Positions 41,363 to 51,408 of a stretch of DNA of 64,000 nucleotides are shown piece after piece. Source of the stretch: Cryoendolithus antarcticus. Taxonomy: Eukaryota > Ascomycota > Dothideomycetes > Cladosporiales > Cladosporiaceae. The stretch is from NCBI GenBank assembly GCA_002077065.1, contig NAJO01000009.1:682001-746000 (forward strand), written 5' to 3'. The notes beneath the pieces were generated by a model. The model ran no database searches. It was given only the letters and a program-made list of their open reading frames with translations, and was not told the origin of the DNA. A program made the translations under genes and the position numbers. Position 1 is the stretch's first letter, and each line of letters starts with the position of its first letter.

Positions 41363-42292
41363 TCACTTGTCATGCACCACCTCGCTCACCGACACCATCG
41401 GTAGCGACTTGACGATCGCGTCTAGGCTCTGATCCGTACTTGGCAGCTCGTCAGCTGCGGCGGGATCCAATTTCTCCCAGGCTTGCAGCAGCATTTGCTC
41501 GACCCACTGCTCTTCTTCGGCTTTCAGGCGGAGTTGACGCCGTGCCATCTTGCTCCGCTTGATCTTCATGCCTGGGGAGTTGCCCAAGGGTAGAAGGAGT
41601 GGGGAGACTTGCGCGGAGCTCTCTCCGCTAGAGGGAGGTGTTGGCGAGGGAGGCGCGGAGAGCATGGCGTCTATCTGGAGACTCTGGTGGATGAGGTCTT
41701 CGATGCCGTCGCGAGTTTGGGTTGCTTTGGGGGTCATGCGATCGAAGAAATCCGGTCCCCAAAGAGCGTCTTCTGAAAGTGCTGTTCGGAGGCTCTCGAG
41801 GAAGAACATGAAACTGGGCAGTTTGGGGCCTTCGAGGGTGAACGGGTAGTGGACGTCGCTGAGGAGGCAGGCAGAGTAGAGCAGGCGTATCGTGAATTCC
41901 GAGTCCAGTGAATGACTGACCACGCATGCTGGACAGCCTTGAGTGAAGGTCCAGGCACGTTCTTGTTCGAGGAAACAAGAAAGCCATAGAAATGCGCCGC
42001 GTGCTTCGCCAGTGTAGGCATATTCCAGATCTTCGACCTTCTCGGCGTGAGTGGCGACTTCGGCGACGTACTGCGCCTTGTCGAAGAGCTCTGCTACGGG
42101 TACTAGGAGGGCGTGCAGGATGTCGCGGGCCGTGATCCAGGAAGCAGCCTCTTCCTCGTCTTTGCAATCGTGATCAGGGCAAAACCTGGAGTCGAGATGC
42201 TCAGCCAGATGGTCGCTAAGTATGGTGAAGCCGTCGGATTGTGAGAGGCTCTCGGCGTCCTCTGACGTGATGGTGAATGGCATCTTAAGCAT
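41363..42292 (-). CDS. Hypothetical 309-aa protein
   Basis: I do not recognise this protein. Two close ATGs (42292, MLKMPF; 42283, MPFTI) are the likely starts; the frame extends upstream to 42412 but reads as non-conserved sequence. The product is largely helical and acidic. FCPDHDCKDEEEAA contains a Cys/His pair and QGCPACVVSHSLDSE a CxxC, so metal binding is possible. The segment RLLYSACLLSD to LPSFMFFLESLRTAL is hydrophobic and helical. The end is a basic region (MKIKRSKMARRQLRLKAEEE) followed by an acidic helix. No membrane or secretion signal is seen. Confidence 0.7.
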   Translation of the reverse strand: MLKMPFTITSEDAESLSQSDGFTILSDHLAEHLDSRFCPDHDCKDEEEAASWITARDILHALLVPVAELFDKAQYVAEVATHAEKVEDLEYAYTGEARGAFLWLSCFLEQERAWTFTQGCPACVVSHSLDSEFTIRLLYSACLLSDVHYPFTLEGPKLPSFMFFLESLRTALSEDALWGPDFFDRMTPKATQTRDGIEDLIHQSLQIDAMLSAPPSPTPPSSGESSAQVSPLLLPLGNSPGMKIKRSKMARRQLRLKAEEEQWVEQMLLQAWEKLDPAAADELPSTDQSLDAIVKSLPMVSVSEVVHDK

Positions 42293-43860
42293 GGCGGTGG
42301 ATGCGATTGTGGTCCAGAAAAGTTTCCGTCCTCGAGTATTGGACACCGATGTAGCGGTCAATATACTCCCTCGTTGTTCGTGCCCCTCGTCACCGTGACA
42401 AACAGTCTGCAATTTACACGTCGATCACCGCGCAAACCCGCAGAAGCACATTAAACAGGTCTCAACCCCTCATCTTATCCAAACACTCCGCCGCAGAAGT
42501 GAAGGCAAAAAAGCTGACTGTACCATCGTGACAATAATGGAGTCCTCGCAAGCAATACCTTCAAACAGATGACAGCGAAGTAACGACGAGATGTATACCT
42601 CCACCCAACCCACCCATATGTACAGCATCGACCACCGCGCACATGCTCCCTCGGAGCCAGCACGCCCACGCAAGCACGCAACCGACATGTGATTGCCCAC
42701 TAGATCAAGACACTACTGCATAGAAGAACTTTCTTTCGGGAAGCTTGATGGGCTGTGGCGTAATGGCGCGGCATGCAGGGCAGTTGGACCGACAGACCGC
42801 TGGTGTGGGTAGGCAAAGAGAGATGCGATGACTGGGCACGTGGAGCCGGCTGACCTGGTGGTCCGGCAAAATGCTACCGTGCCTGCGAGAGTCTGGTCTG
42901 GATGACAGCGAAAAGTTCCCTAGTGCTGAGGAAAAAGCTACTAACAGGTCATCTGGCGTTTGTCACGCCGCTGTCTGTCCGCGCGGAGAGCGCCCGATCC
43001 AAACGAACGAAGCCGGACCGCAATCTAACGCGGCAATCTCTCTCTGAAGGACCGAGTTGGCAAGTTCTGCGGAGAAAGTGGCGCATGACGAAAACCGAAT
43101 CTCGATCGAATATTGGCAGACTGCACGCCTTGCGGCCGAAGAAACACCTTGCTGCGCGATGGATTGGCCTGAAGAAGAATGAGTTTGTCGGCTACCCCGG
43201 ATTGCGTAGACACTTCGGCGCCGGCAGGTAATCGGTAGGCAGAGTGAGTTCGGCAGATCTGCGCAGGGGTATCACGATTTGAGTGCGTTTGTTGTCTGCA
43301 CAGTGCTTTCCCCGGTGTACGTCTACATGCATGCACTGTGCGGATCTCAGCCGGCCGGGCAGGAGACCAGTCGCTCGTGATCTGCAGCTCTCATCAGTCG
43401 CCTGCCTCGACTCTATATGATACGCCAAGCAGACATCGACTTGACCGCCATGTGCACCTCCATGCCAAGCAGCGCGCCTGACCCCGAGTCGCGTTTCAAA
43501 TACATGTAGACCACGTGCAGTGTCCACTGCTACAATCTAGACCTGTACCACTTGTTCCGACGGGACGCCAGGCTAAAAGGGCCATCAGATGCCATCGAAG
43601 ATCCTTCGACATTCATCCGTACAGGCTACGCATCAGAGTATTGTCACGCGCCGCGTAGACAGTTCTAGACAAGGCACGGCCGACGAACGCATCCCAGAGA
43701 GATCGTAGAGGAGACTCAAGAGCCGTGTCTACGAGCAAGTCATTCCCAACTGTTGTCGAGGCTTCGCTATGCATCTCCGCACGCGGTAGAATGGCCTGTG
43801 AACCACATCGACTCTGAGGCCAAGTACCACAGCTCCATTACCTCAGTCCTTCACTGTCAT
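42293..43860. other. Long intergenic region, no gene seen
   Basis: About 1.57 kb between the hypothetical gene's start and the carbamoylase stop. Small overlapping frames on both strands (for example 42902-43231 and 43192-43527) lack recognisable features or splice-consistent extensions. No repeat or RNA gene was found. Confidence 0.5.
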
Positions 43861-44901
43861 CTACAGCAGTTCCACCTCCTCCGCCCCAGTCCTCTCAACA
43901 ATCAGCCCATAAGCCTCCACCCTCCTATGCCTCCCGAAATCAAATGTCTTCTCTTTCCCCTGCCTACACTCCCCCAAATCCACCTCCGCCCACACAAGCT
44001 CATCCCCCGTCCCCTTAGCCTCTGCAACAACATGTCCCTCCGGACTACAGATACTACTCCCGCCAATCAAATCATACTTCCCGTCATCTAGCCCGCACCT
44101 CGCCGCCGAGATCGAGAAACAGGCGTTCATGTAGCTGTTCGCTTGCTGCACGAGCCGGCTATGGAACAGCGCTTCTTGCTGCGCGGCTTCAGGACTCATG
44201 GGTTTGGAGCCCCAGAGATGCGCCATGTTGCCACCAGTGTTATAGCCAAAGACTAGCAACTCGGCGCCTTGCAGCGCGTAGGTACGCCAGGCTTCGGGCC
44301 AGCGCCGGTCGTTGCAGATCATCATGCCGAGGATGGGGTCGCCTTTACCTACAGTAGCCTCTCCTTCCTTGACATCGGCTTTCTTGACGGCGTCTGAGAC
44401 TAGCCCAGGAGCGCGGAAAGCTTTGAATCCCAGGTCGCCGGGGGTGAAGTATCGTTTCTCGAGCTGGTTCACGGCTTCCGGGTCCGCGAAGGGCTCGACT
44501 GTGCCGGGGAGGTGGATTTTGCGGTACTTGCTGATCACTTGCTTCGAACTGGCCGAGTAGTAGACGCAGGTGTTATATCCCGTGCCCTCGGGCGTACGCT
44601 CAGCGTAGCCGAGCACGAAGTCTATGCCTAGCTTATCGGCTTCTAGGAAGAGCGGCTTGACGTCTGGGGATTGGGAGATGTCGGCGCCGTGCTCGAAGTA
44701 GGTGTCTAGTTCTTCTTGGGAGGTAAAGAGATGTCGCGGGAAGAAAGTCGTCAAAGTTGCTTCTGGGAAGACGACGAGCTGGATCCTGTGCGTGGCTGCT
44801 TCCTGAAGAAGCGTGATGAGACGCTTGACTGTCTCGCTTTTGATGGCGTCCTTGTGAACAGCGCCGACTTGGGCTGCGGCTACGCGGATCTTTCGTGACA
44901 T
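43861..44901 (-). CDS. N-carbamoyl-D-amino acid hydrolase (nitrilase superfamily)
   Basis: This carbon-nitrogen hydrolase cleaves N-carbamoyl amino acids to the free amino acid, CO2 and ammonia. The 346-aa single-exon product has the full catalytic triad: Glu in VFPEATLTTFFPR, Lys in KYRKIHLPG and Cys in MMICNDRRWPEAWR. LEKRYFTPGDLGF and DFGRHRRVEAYGLI are characteristic of bacterial D-carbamoylases, which it resembles more than beta-ureidopropionases. The adjacent divergent gene encodes a dihydropyrimidinase/hydantoinase, the enzyme that makes its substrate, which supports the assignment. D-stereospecificity is inferred from family resemblance only. No signal peptide is present. Confidence 0.88.
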   Translation of the reverse strand: MSRKIRVAAAQVGAVHKDAIKSETVKRLITLLQEAATHRIQLVVFPEATLTTFFPRHLFTSQEELDTYFEHGADISQSPDVKPLFLEADKLGIDFVLGYAERTPEGTGYNTCVYYSASSKQVISKYRKIHLPGTVEPFADPEAVNQLEKRYFTPGDLGFKAFRAPGLVSDAVKKADVKEGEATVGKGDPILGMMICNDRRWPEAWRTYALQGAELLVFGYNTGGNMAHLWGSKPMSPEAAQQEALFHSRLVQQANSYMNACFSISAARCGLDDGKYDLIGGSSICSPEGHVVAEAKGTGDELVWAEVDLGECRQGKEKTFDFGRHRRVEAYGLIVERTGAEEVELL

Positions 44902-45537
44902 GATGGAGTGAATCGAGCGATACTTCTGCTTGCTCTTGGTCCTTCACGTCCGTTCACACTTCCCATAAGGTCAAGCGTACAAATAGTTAACAAGAAAAGT
45001 GCTTACTGCTCACTTACAACTGCTACGGAGGTAAGTCCAATGAGTCTGTTACCTAAAGCTGTGCATATCAGTAGCTGTGGAGAGCATGAGATAGAGAAAT
45101 GCTTGGAGCTGTGCAGGATGGTCGGGCTAGTCTTCTTATCGCAGGTGCTGCACTGCTTGGGGAGATCTCACTCGGCCGACGTCGCTGCATGTTGCTATCA
45201 TCGATACATGCCACCTGATCGCACCGTCCGACAGCACACCATAGGATTCTGGCATATGATCAGATTTATGCTTGCGGAGCAACACTCGCGCAGCATCGCA
45301 CAAGACAAAGGCTGCACATCAATGGAATTGAAGTTAGGCTTGTTGTAAGTCTGTCCGCCAGATTGGCGAGACACGGGACTAACATGAAGGCATGTAGGAA
45401 AGGTACATCTAGATGAGATTACAGAGCGATGGACTGAGACACTGAGCGCAGCTATTCGTAGCAACCGTCACAAGGCCTCGCTGCAAGGCAGCTCTGCTAC
45501 GACTTGATACTGTCCCATTGGGATCAATTCCGCGAGG
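44902..45537. promoter_or_regulatory. Shared bidirectional promoter of the carbamoylase/hydantoinase pair
   Basis: These 636 bp lie between two divergent genes of one pathway. Three HGATAR-type sites (AGATAG at 45089-45094, and on the minus strand CGATAA at 45136-45141 and TGATAG at 45195-45200) lie within 112 bp. Such sites are bound by AreA-type GATA factors under nitrogen limitation. Short sites like this are common by chance, so regulation is only a suggestion. Confidence 0.4.
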
Positions 45538-47049
45538 ATGGCCTTCGATACCATCCTTACGAACGGCCTCATCGTCACTGCCTCCGACATCCTGCCCTCT
45601 GGAACCGAAATCGGCATCACCGCAGGCGTGATCACAGCCCTCGGTCTTGCCCTTCCCCATGGCCCTTCCACCAAAATCCTCGATGCCCGTGGCGCCTACA
45701 TCACCCCAGGTGGCATCGACTCGCACGTCCATCTCGCGCAGAAGAACAGTCCCACAGGCGACGGCTGGGAGTCCGGCACTCGCTCCGCAGCAGCAGGCGG
45801 CACGACGACAGTAATCGCCTTCGCCTCGCAGGAGCGCGGGGATGAGAGTCTGGTGCCGGTCGTGGAGGAGTATCTGAAACTAGCGGACGGGCAGAGCTAC
45901 GTGGATTATGGCGTGCACTGCATCGTAACTAACCCAACAGCTAAGATCCTCGACTCGGAGTTTGCATGGCTGTTCGAGCAGGGAGTGACGAGCGTGAAGT
46001 TATACATGACTTACGAACATATGCGTGTCCCTGACCGCGGCGTGCTGGAGATTTTGTTCAAGTGCAGGGAGTTGGGAATGACGACTATGATCCATGCGGA
46101 GAGCCATGATATGATTTCTTTCATTATCGAGGGGTTGGAAAGGAAAGGGAACACGGAGCCTTACTTTCATGCGCTTGCCCGCCCGCGTATAGCAGAGGAT
46201 GAGGCGAGCTATCGCGCCATAAGCCTAGCGGAGCTAGCAGACGCACCTATCCTGATCGTGCACATGAGCTCTGAGGTGGCCGTGAACCACGTCCGAGAAG
46301 CGCAGGGGAGACTGCTGCCAGTGCATGCGGAGACATGCCCGCATTACCTTTTCCTGCTGAGTGAGGAGATCAAGGGCAAGGAACATGACCACTTCTCGGG
46401 TGCTAAGCACGTCTGCTCGCCGCCGCTGAGGCATCGGATGGAGGATCTAGAGGGCCTTTGGAGAGGCGTGGCGAATGGGACGTTCACCACCTGGAGCTCG
46501 GACCATGCCCCGAGTAAGTATGATCATCCTGGGGGAAAGAAGCTGGGGTTGGTGGACGGCATTCCGAGGTTTAGTAAGATTCCCAATGGGTTGCCGGGCG
46601 TAGAGACGCGAATGGCGTTGCTGTTTGGGCAGACTGAGGCTTGTCTGCCCGCGAGTGAGGCAAAACTCAGTCTATCGCGGTTCGTACAGCTGACTGCTAG
46701 TAATGCGGCGAAGCTGTACGGGTTGAGCGGGCGAAAGGGTAGCATCGCGCCGGGCTTTGACGCAGATCTTGTTGTTTGGTACCCTGGAGTCGAGGGAAAG
46801 AGGGTTATTGAGCAGGGGAAGATGCATCATGACATGGACTATACGCCTTTCGAGGGCGTTGAGGTGGGTAATTGGCCGAGGTGGACTATGTTGCGAGGTG
46901 AGATTGTATGGAGTGATGATGAGGGAGGCGTTGTTGGCAAGAAGGGGATTGGGGAGTTTTTGAAGCGGGGGAGGGGTGAGGTGGTGATGGGAAGGACTGG
47001 CAATGTGCCGAGAGGGATGCTTGGAGATGAGCGGGAGTATTGGCGATGA
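45538..47049 (+). CDS. Dihydropyrimidinase / hydantoinase
   Basis: This is a cyclic amide hydrolase that opens hydantoins or dihydropyrimidines to N-carbamoyl amino acids. The 503-aa single-exon product has the amidohydrolase metal site: GGIDSHVHLAQ (two His), TSVKLYMTYEH (the Lys that is carbamylated), MIHAESHDM and a further His in LIVHMSSE, then SSDHAPSKYD with the catalytic Asp. Length is right for the family. Pairing with a carbamoylase across a shared promoter points to hydantoin use rather than uracil breakdown, but dihydrouracil cannot be excluded. The enzyme is probably cytosolic. Confidence 0.9.
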   Translation: MAFDTILTNGLIVTASDILPSGTEIGITAGVITALGLALPHGPSTKILDARGAYITPGGIDSHVHLAQKNSPTGDGWESGTRSAAAGGTTTVIAFASQERGDESLVPVVEEYLKLADGQSYVDYGVHCIVTNPTAKILDSEFAWLFEQGVTSVKLYMTYEHMRVPDRGVLEILFKCRELGMTTMIHAESHDMISFIIEGLERKGNTEPYFHALARPRIAEDEASYRAISLAELADAPILIVHMSSEVAVNHVREAQGRLLPVHAETCPHYLFLLSEEIKGKEHDHFSGAKHVCSPPLRHRMEDLEGLWRGVANGTFTTWSSDHAPSKYDHPGGKKLGLVDGIPRFSKIPNGLPGVETRMALLFGQTEACLPASEAKLSLSRFVQLTASNAAKLYGLSGRKGSIAPGFDADLVVWYPGVEGKRVIEQGKMHHDMDYTPFEGVEVGNWPRWTMLRGEIVWSDDEGGVVGKKGIGEFLKRGRGEVVMGRTGNVPRGMLGDEREYWR

Positions 47050-47444
47050 TAAGTGCTTCATCGGGGCACTATACAAATACACATACGCGAGGAGGAACGG
47101 TTCGGTGTCTTGCATTGGAGGTGTTTCGCGAGTGACGTGGGGCGGCTGTCAGATCTCGATCTGGCGCGTCGCGGCGCGTGCACTACCACTTCGACATTTG
47201 TATGGCATTGCCTTCGTAGCAGCACTGTTTTGTTCTACACCTTGCCTCGCCTTCCGTGTTCCTCGTCCGGACTGACACGTCTCCTACTTACGAGTCTGTT
47301 CTCCGCATAGCGCAAGACTACATCCCAATGCACTGAGAATCGCATCGCAACTACGCGTCAATATCGCGTACAGCTCCAAGACGAGACGAAGATACCAATG
47401 CCAACACCGACCAGGGCATTTCTAGCTATAGCAATTGGCCCACG
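47050..47444. other. Intergenic/promoter region of CDC45
   Basis: These 395 bp separate two plus-strand genes. No convincing element was identified. Confidence 0.5.
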
Positions 47445-50090
47445 ATGTACCTTCCCCGCGGCCAGCTCTCACAACTCTACGCTCACCTCGTCAAAACAAC
47501 CCACGCCCTCAGCCCTCCCCTCATAATCCTCACCTCTCTCGGTGTAGACGCCTTATGTGCCACTCGGATCCTCACATCCCTCCTGCGACGCGACTACATC
47601 CAATACCACATCGAGCCAGTGGCGGGCTACTCAGAGCTCCAACGCGCCGGTCAGAAATTCGCACTTCCACTGACGCGACAGCGGGGAGGTGAAGGAGGAG
47701 TGGTGGTATGTATAGGCGCTGGAGGGCTAGTGGATCTAGAAGAGGTGCTGGGTCTTGATGGCGCGGAAGGGGAAGTGGATATGAGTGATCATGGCGTGGA
47801 GGTCTGGGTCATTGACGCGAGGAGGCCGTGGAATTTGGGCAACGTGTTTGGGAGTAGTGCGGCAGTACAACAGGGTGAGGATGGCCCTGCGGTCTTGAGG
47901 AGGCAGGGTGTTGAACAGGGACGAGTCATGCCGAGTTACAGACCTGGGAAGGGTGGGGTAATCGTATGGGACGATGGAGAGATTGAGAGTGAGCTTACGG
48001 CGGAGCGGGACGCGTTCATGGCACTGCAGGACATGCCTGAGATTACGGAGGAGGATCTTATTGTGGAGGGGGAAAACAGCGAGGACGAGGTGGATGATGA
48101 GGAGCCGAGCAGTTCGCAAAGTCGAAAGCGCAAGGCGTCTACACGAGACTCGGATGACGAAGGCAGCGATGGCAGTGATGATGAGGAACGACCTCGAAGA
48201 CGAAGGCGAAGCAACCCGAGCACGCCAATACCTTCATCTCCCGGTGGCAATCCTCAATCCGGTCAGGCAGAGACGCCCTCGAGCTCACAACCTCGATCAC
48301 CTGGCGCAGTAATTTCGTCGTCACCTCCGCGGGCGCCATCGGCTCGATCTTTACGGCGAAAGTTACTCAAGCTACGTCGGAAGCACGAGGCTACGCTCGA
48401 GGCCTACTACACACTCGGCACTTCCAACTCAGAGCCCATCTCAAGTATGATGTACTCCCTCGCTTCAGAGCTCGGTCGAGAAGACAACGATATGCTCTGG
48501 TCAGCAATCGTGGGTATCTCCTCGGTCGATCTCTCGCCCTTTGCACGTACAAAGCGAAGACGGAACGAAGCCGGCAAACGAGTCCTAGACAAATCAGAAC
48601 AGATTCGCGAGGTGCTCCAAGACGAAGTCCGTCGCTTAAACCCAGTACCTGAAGATGAGATACGACGAAGTCAAAGCCAATACGGCGTGATCCAGACGAA
48701 GGCGCGAAGTCCAACGGACACCTCCATTCGCCTCTCCCCAGAACCACGTTTCCTCCTAATACGCCACTGGAGTCTTTACGACAGCATGCTGCACTCTCCC
48801 TACCTCAGCACCCGCCTCCACATCTGGTCCGACGCTGGTCGCAAACGCCTCCACAAACTCCTAGCCAAGATGGGAGTCTCCTTGCAAGAAGCAGGCAAAG
48901 GCTACATCCACATGGACATGGCCCTCAAGCAGTCCCTTCGCGAGCGAATCCTCAAATTCGCCCCGCAATACAATCTCGATCACCTCGTGCCTGGCGAGAA
49001 CGGCCGTCGGGGCCTAGAAGGTTGGGGTTTTGTCCGCAGCTGGGGCTGGAAAGCCACACTCTCCGCCGTGGACGTCGCGACCATAGCCTCCGCGATCCTG
49101 GAAGTAGGCGCCGACCCGCATCTCCCGCAAGCGACGAACACAGCCTCGCACGTTCCGCAGCAAAGCTACGCCTCCCGTGTGCGCTCCTTACCCACACCAC
49201 CTCACAGCGATACCGATACCGCTGGCCCAGCAGCAGCGCCAGGAGACCCAGACTGGACCTCCACACGCTTCTACGCTGCCTTCGACGCTCTGTCACCCAC
49301 ATCCGAAGGCTTAGACAAGCTACTCAAACACATCCCATCCGCTCAACACCTCGCCCGTTCCATTCTTCGCACAGGCTCAGCACTAATAGCGAAGAAACAG
49401 ATCCGTCACCTTCGTTCCTTCCGCATGGGCGTCGTCAAAGACGGGCCAGACACAGTTTTGTTCTCCCATCCTGGCGCGTTGGTCAAACTAGCAGCCTGGG
49501 TGTCCGAAGCCGTCGCGGTGTTGGAAGCGGAGAAAGGCCGCAAGGGTCGCGAGGGCGACGAAGCACTAGTCCTTGCGTGCCTCGACGAAGCGAGGGGCGT
49601 GTATGTCGTTGTGGGCCTTGGAGGCGGAGCGCAGGGAGGAAAGAGCGTGCGGAGTAAAGCTGAGATCAGGGCTCGGGAAGACAAGAAAAAGAAGCGCGCC
49701 GAAGCCAAAGCCGCTGCCAGAGCTGCCCGCGCGATCAAACGCCGCGACCGCAAAGCACGACAACGAGAGCGCGAAGAAGCGCTTGGCTTGATCGACTCGG
49801 ACGCTGAGTCCAACCACTCTCAGTCCGAGTCCGACGCTACGCAGTCCTCCGCTTCGTCCTCTGACTCCGATGGCTCAGGCTCAGACTCGGAGGTCAACGA
49901 AGCCGAGGTGCAGCGAAGGAAGAGCAGAGGCTACGGCAGTAATAAATTTGGGTTGGCTTTCCAGAGCGTCGTCGAGGAGACTGGAGCGCGGGTGCGGATC
50001 GACAGTTTCGAGCACTCTGTTGTCGAAGTCAGACGGGAGGATCTGGGCGGGTTTCTGGAGGGGTTGAGTTTGAGGGGGGTTGTGGGGTAG
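47445..50090 (+). CDS. CDC45: DNA replication initiation factor Cdc45
   Basis: Cdc45 is part of the CMG helicase (Cdc45-Mcm2-7-GINS) that unwinds DNA at replication forks. The 881-aa single-exon product starts MYLPRGQLSQLY and has the DHH-like N-terminal fold with SLGVDALCATRIL and YHIEPVAGY. Conserved later segments are LRRKLLKLRRKHEATLEAYYTLG, LLIRHWSLYDSMLHSPYL and GWGFVRSWGWKATLSAVD. An acidic Ser-rich linker (about 195-300) is normal for the family. A second charged insert near the C-terminus (about 740-830) has a run of Lys/Arg/Ala followed by acidic Ser repeats and may be a regulated disordered loop. The protein ends with FEHSVVEVRREDLGGFLEGLS, as in other fungal Cdc45. Confidence 0.95.
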   Translation: MYLPRGQLSQLYAHLVKTTHALSPPLIILTSLGVDALCATRILTSLLRRDYIQYHIEPVAGYSELQRAGQKFALPLTRQRGGEGGVVVCIGAGGLVDLEEVLGLDGAEGEVDMSDHGVEVWVIDARRPWNLGNVFGSSAAVQQGEDGPAVLRRQGVEQGRVMPSYRPGKGGVIVWDDGEIESELTAERDAFMALQDMPEITEEDLIVEGENSEDEVDDEEPSSSQSRKRKASTRDSDDEGSDGSDDEERPRRRRRSNPSTPIPSSPGGNPQSGQAETPSSSQPRSPGAVISSSPPRAPSARSLRRKLLKLRRKHEATLEAYYTLGTSNSEPISSMMYSLASELGREDNDMLWSAIVGISSVDLSPFARTKRRRNEAGKRVLDKSEQIREVLQDEVRRLNPVPEDEIRRSQSQYGVIQTKARSPTDTSIRLSPEPRFLLIRHWSLYDSMLHSPYLSTRLHIWSDAGRKRLHKLLAKMGVSLQEAGKGYIHMDMALKQSLRERILKFAPQYNLDHLVPGENGRRGLEGWGFVRSWGWKATLSAVDVATIASAILEVGADPHLPQATNTASHVPQQSYASRVRSLPTPPHSDTDTAGPAAAPGDPDWTSTRFYAAFDALSPTSEGLDKLLKHIPSAQHLARSILRTGSALIAKKQIRHLRSFRMGVVKDGPDTVLFSHPGALVKLAAWVSEAVAVLEAEKGRKGREGDEALVLACLDEARGVYVVVGLGGGAQGGKSVRSKAEIRAREDKKKKRAEAKAAARAARAIKRRDRKARQREREEALGLIDSDAESNHSQSESDATQSSASSSDSDGSGSDSEVNEAEVQRRKSRGYGSNKFGLAFQSVVEETGARVRIDSFEHSVVEVRREDLGGFLEGLSLRGVVG

Positions 50091-50716
50091 AGGGAAGGAG
50101 AGGAAAGGGAGAGGGACCGGAGGGGTGAGGACTGATGCGAGGTACGGGGGTGGAGGCGTTCGCTTGATTGTATGGGCGCTCCGGTTTAGAGCATTGGCTT
50201 CGACGACGCTGGCTGGAGTTTTGTGCTTGATTCGCATTGTAGCTCTGCACGGACGAAATACTTCTGCCATTGCCTCATCAGCTGCCCACTCACTTGCGCT
50301 TACGTACTTCTGGTGTCAGTCCGCCGACCTTGCCAAGCGCTGTTGATTACCTGCATCGTCTTGTGTCGGTACTAGGCGCGTGTCGCTAATCTGAATGCAG
50401 TGGCCCGAAGCGAAGCTGCAGACTCGCTTCAGTATGTCTCGACGTCAGCTGATCGAGTGCAGTGGTGTAGAGACACGCACTGTCTTCAGTACGCGCTGGC
50501 AGTGGCGCCTAGCAGAACGGAGTCCTTTAGTCCGCAATGCACACCCGGAGTGCCAATGCTCGATCGCCAACACCAACGATTGCAGAATAAGAGGGCGGCA
50601 GGTGGACACAGCAGAGCGCTTGAGTTCTGTCAGGATAGTCAAGAACCAGTGCTACCTTCCATTGCTGCGCCGTTCGCTGATCCGCTAGCGCCACCACTAG
50701 AACCTCGCCATCGGCA
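50091..50716. other. Intergenic region, no gene seen
   Basis: These 626 bp lie between CDC45 and the small secreted protein gene. Overlapping frames such as 50400-50963 lack features and overlap the secreted gene in another frame. Confidence 0.5.
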
Positions 50717-51114
50717 ATGCGCTCCTTCATCGTACTCATGCTGCTCGGCACAGCGTTCGCTCTGCCGGGCAAAACGCCTTCTAGTCCTCTCCTCGGTGCG
50801 TATACTAGGATTCTCCTCCCTTTTCCTATTCGGCTTCATCAGCCAAAGTCTCTTCTTATCGCCTCCGGCCGCCGCCTCAGCTGACCCTCTCCTCTGCAGA
50901 CAAACGCGCCTGCGATCCCTCATCAGCCGCGTACGCCACCTGCCAGTACAACTGTGGCTATGATTGTCGCGCCTCGCGCAGCAGGGAAGGCGCCAGAACT
51001 CCAGGAGGATGCGGCTCCCAGTGCCAGGAGGTCTATGGAAGACGTTTGTCAGCATGCAATACGTGTTGCAGCGGATCGGCTGACTGCACGACATGCTTTC
51101 AGTGCCGGTACTGA
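50717..51114 (+). CDS. Small secreted cysteine-rich protein with Kex2-type site
   Basis: This gene appears only when an intron is removed. Exons are 50717-50795 and 50900-51114, with a 104-nt intron (GTGCGT...CTGCAG, polypyrimidine-rich). The 97-aa product begins MRSFIVLMLLGTAFALPG, a strong signal peptide with cleavage likely after the Ala-Leu-Pro region. A short propeptide ends in Lys-Arg (residues 28-29), a Kex2 processing site. The predicted mature 68-residue chain has 12 cysteines spaced C-x9-C-x3-C-x3-C-x14-C-x3-C-x10-C-x2-CC-x5-C-x2-C-x2-C, enough for six disulfides. Such proteins include candidate effectors, antimicrobials and wall-associated proteins. I do not recognise a named family. 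Confidence 0.72.
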
Positions 51115-51408
51115 GAGGATGGAGGGAAGGGTCGGACAGCGAAAGCCGTCACTGTCAAGTTGGCAAGAATGTGTCCATAGCAGTGGGTCTGGCTCTTGGT
51201 GTGCATATTAGGTAGCTCTACCCGCCAATTTCTTGTCCAATTGAGATATGTAATCTCAGTGTAGCTTGCCTGGGTTACACTTTCGCATACGCGTCATGGT
51301 AGTCGTGCTTGAGGTTGGTTGCTCAGCGTGAGCGGTCCGGCAGTGATGAGAGGCCAGTGAGATGTCCCTCAAACAGTCGTCGAGCCAGAATCAGCGACGC
51401 CATCTGCA

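Noticed and set aside
50400..50963. Plus-strand open frame of 187 codons
   Set aside because: It overlaps the secreted cysteine-rich gene in another frame and reads through its polypyrimidine-rich intron; the spliced model explains the sequence better.
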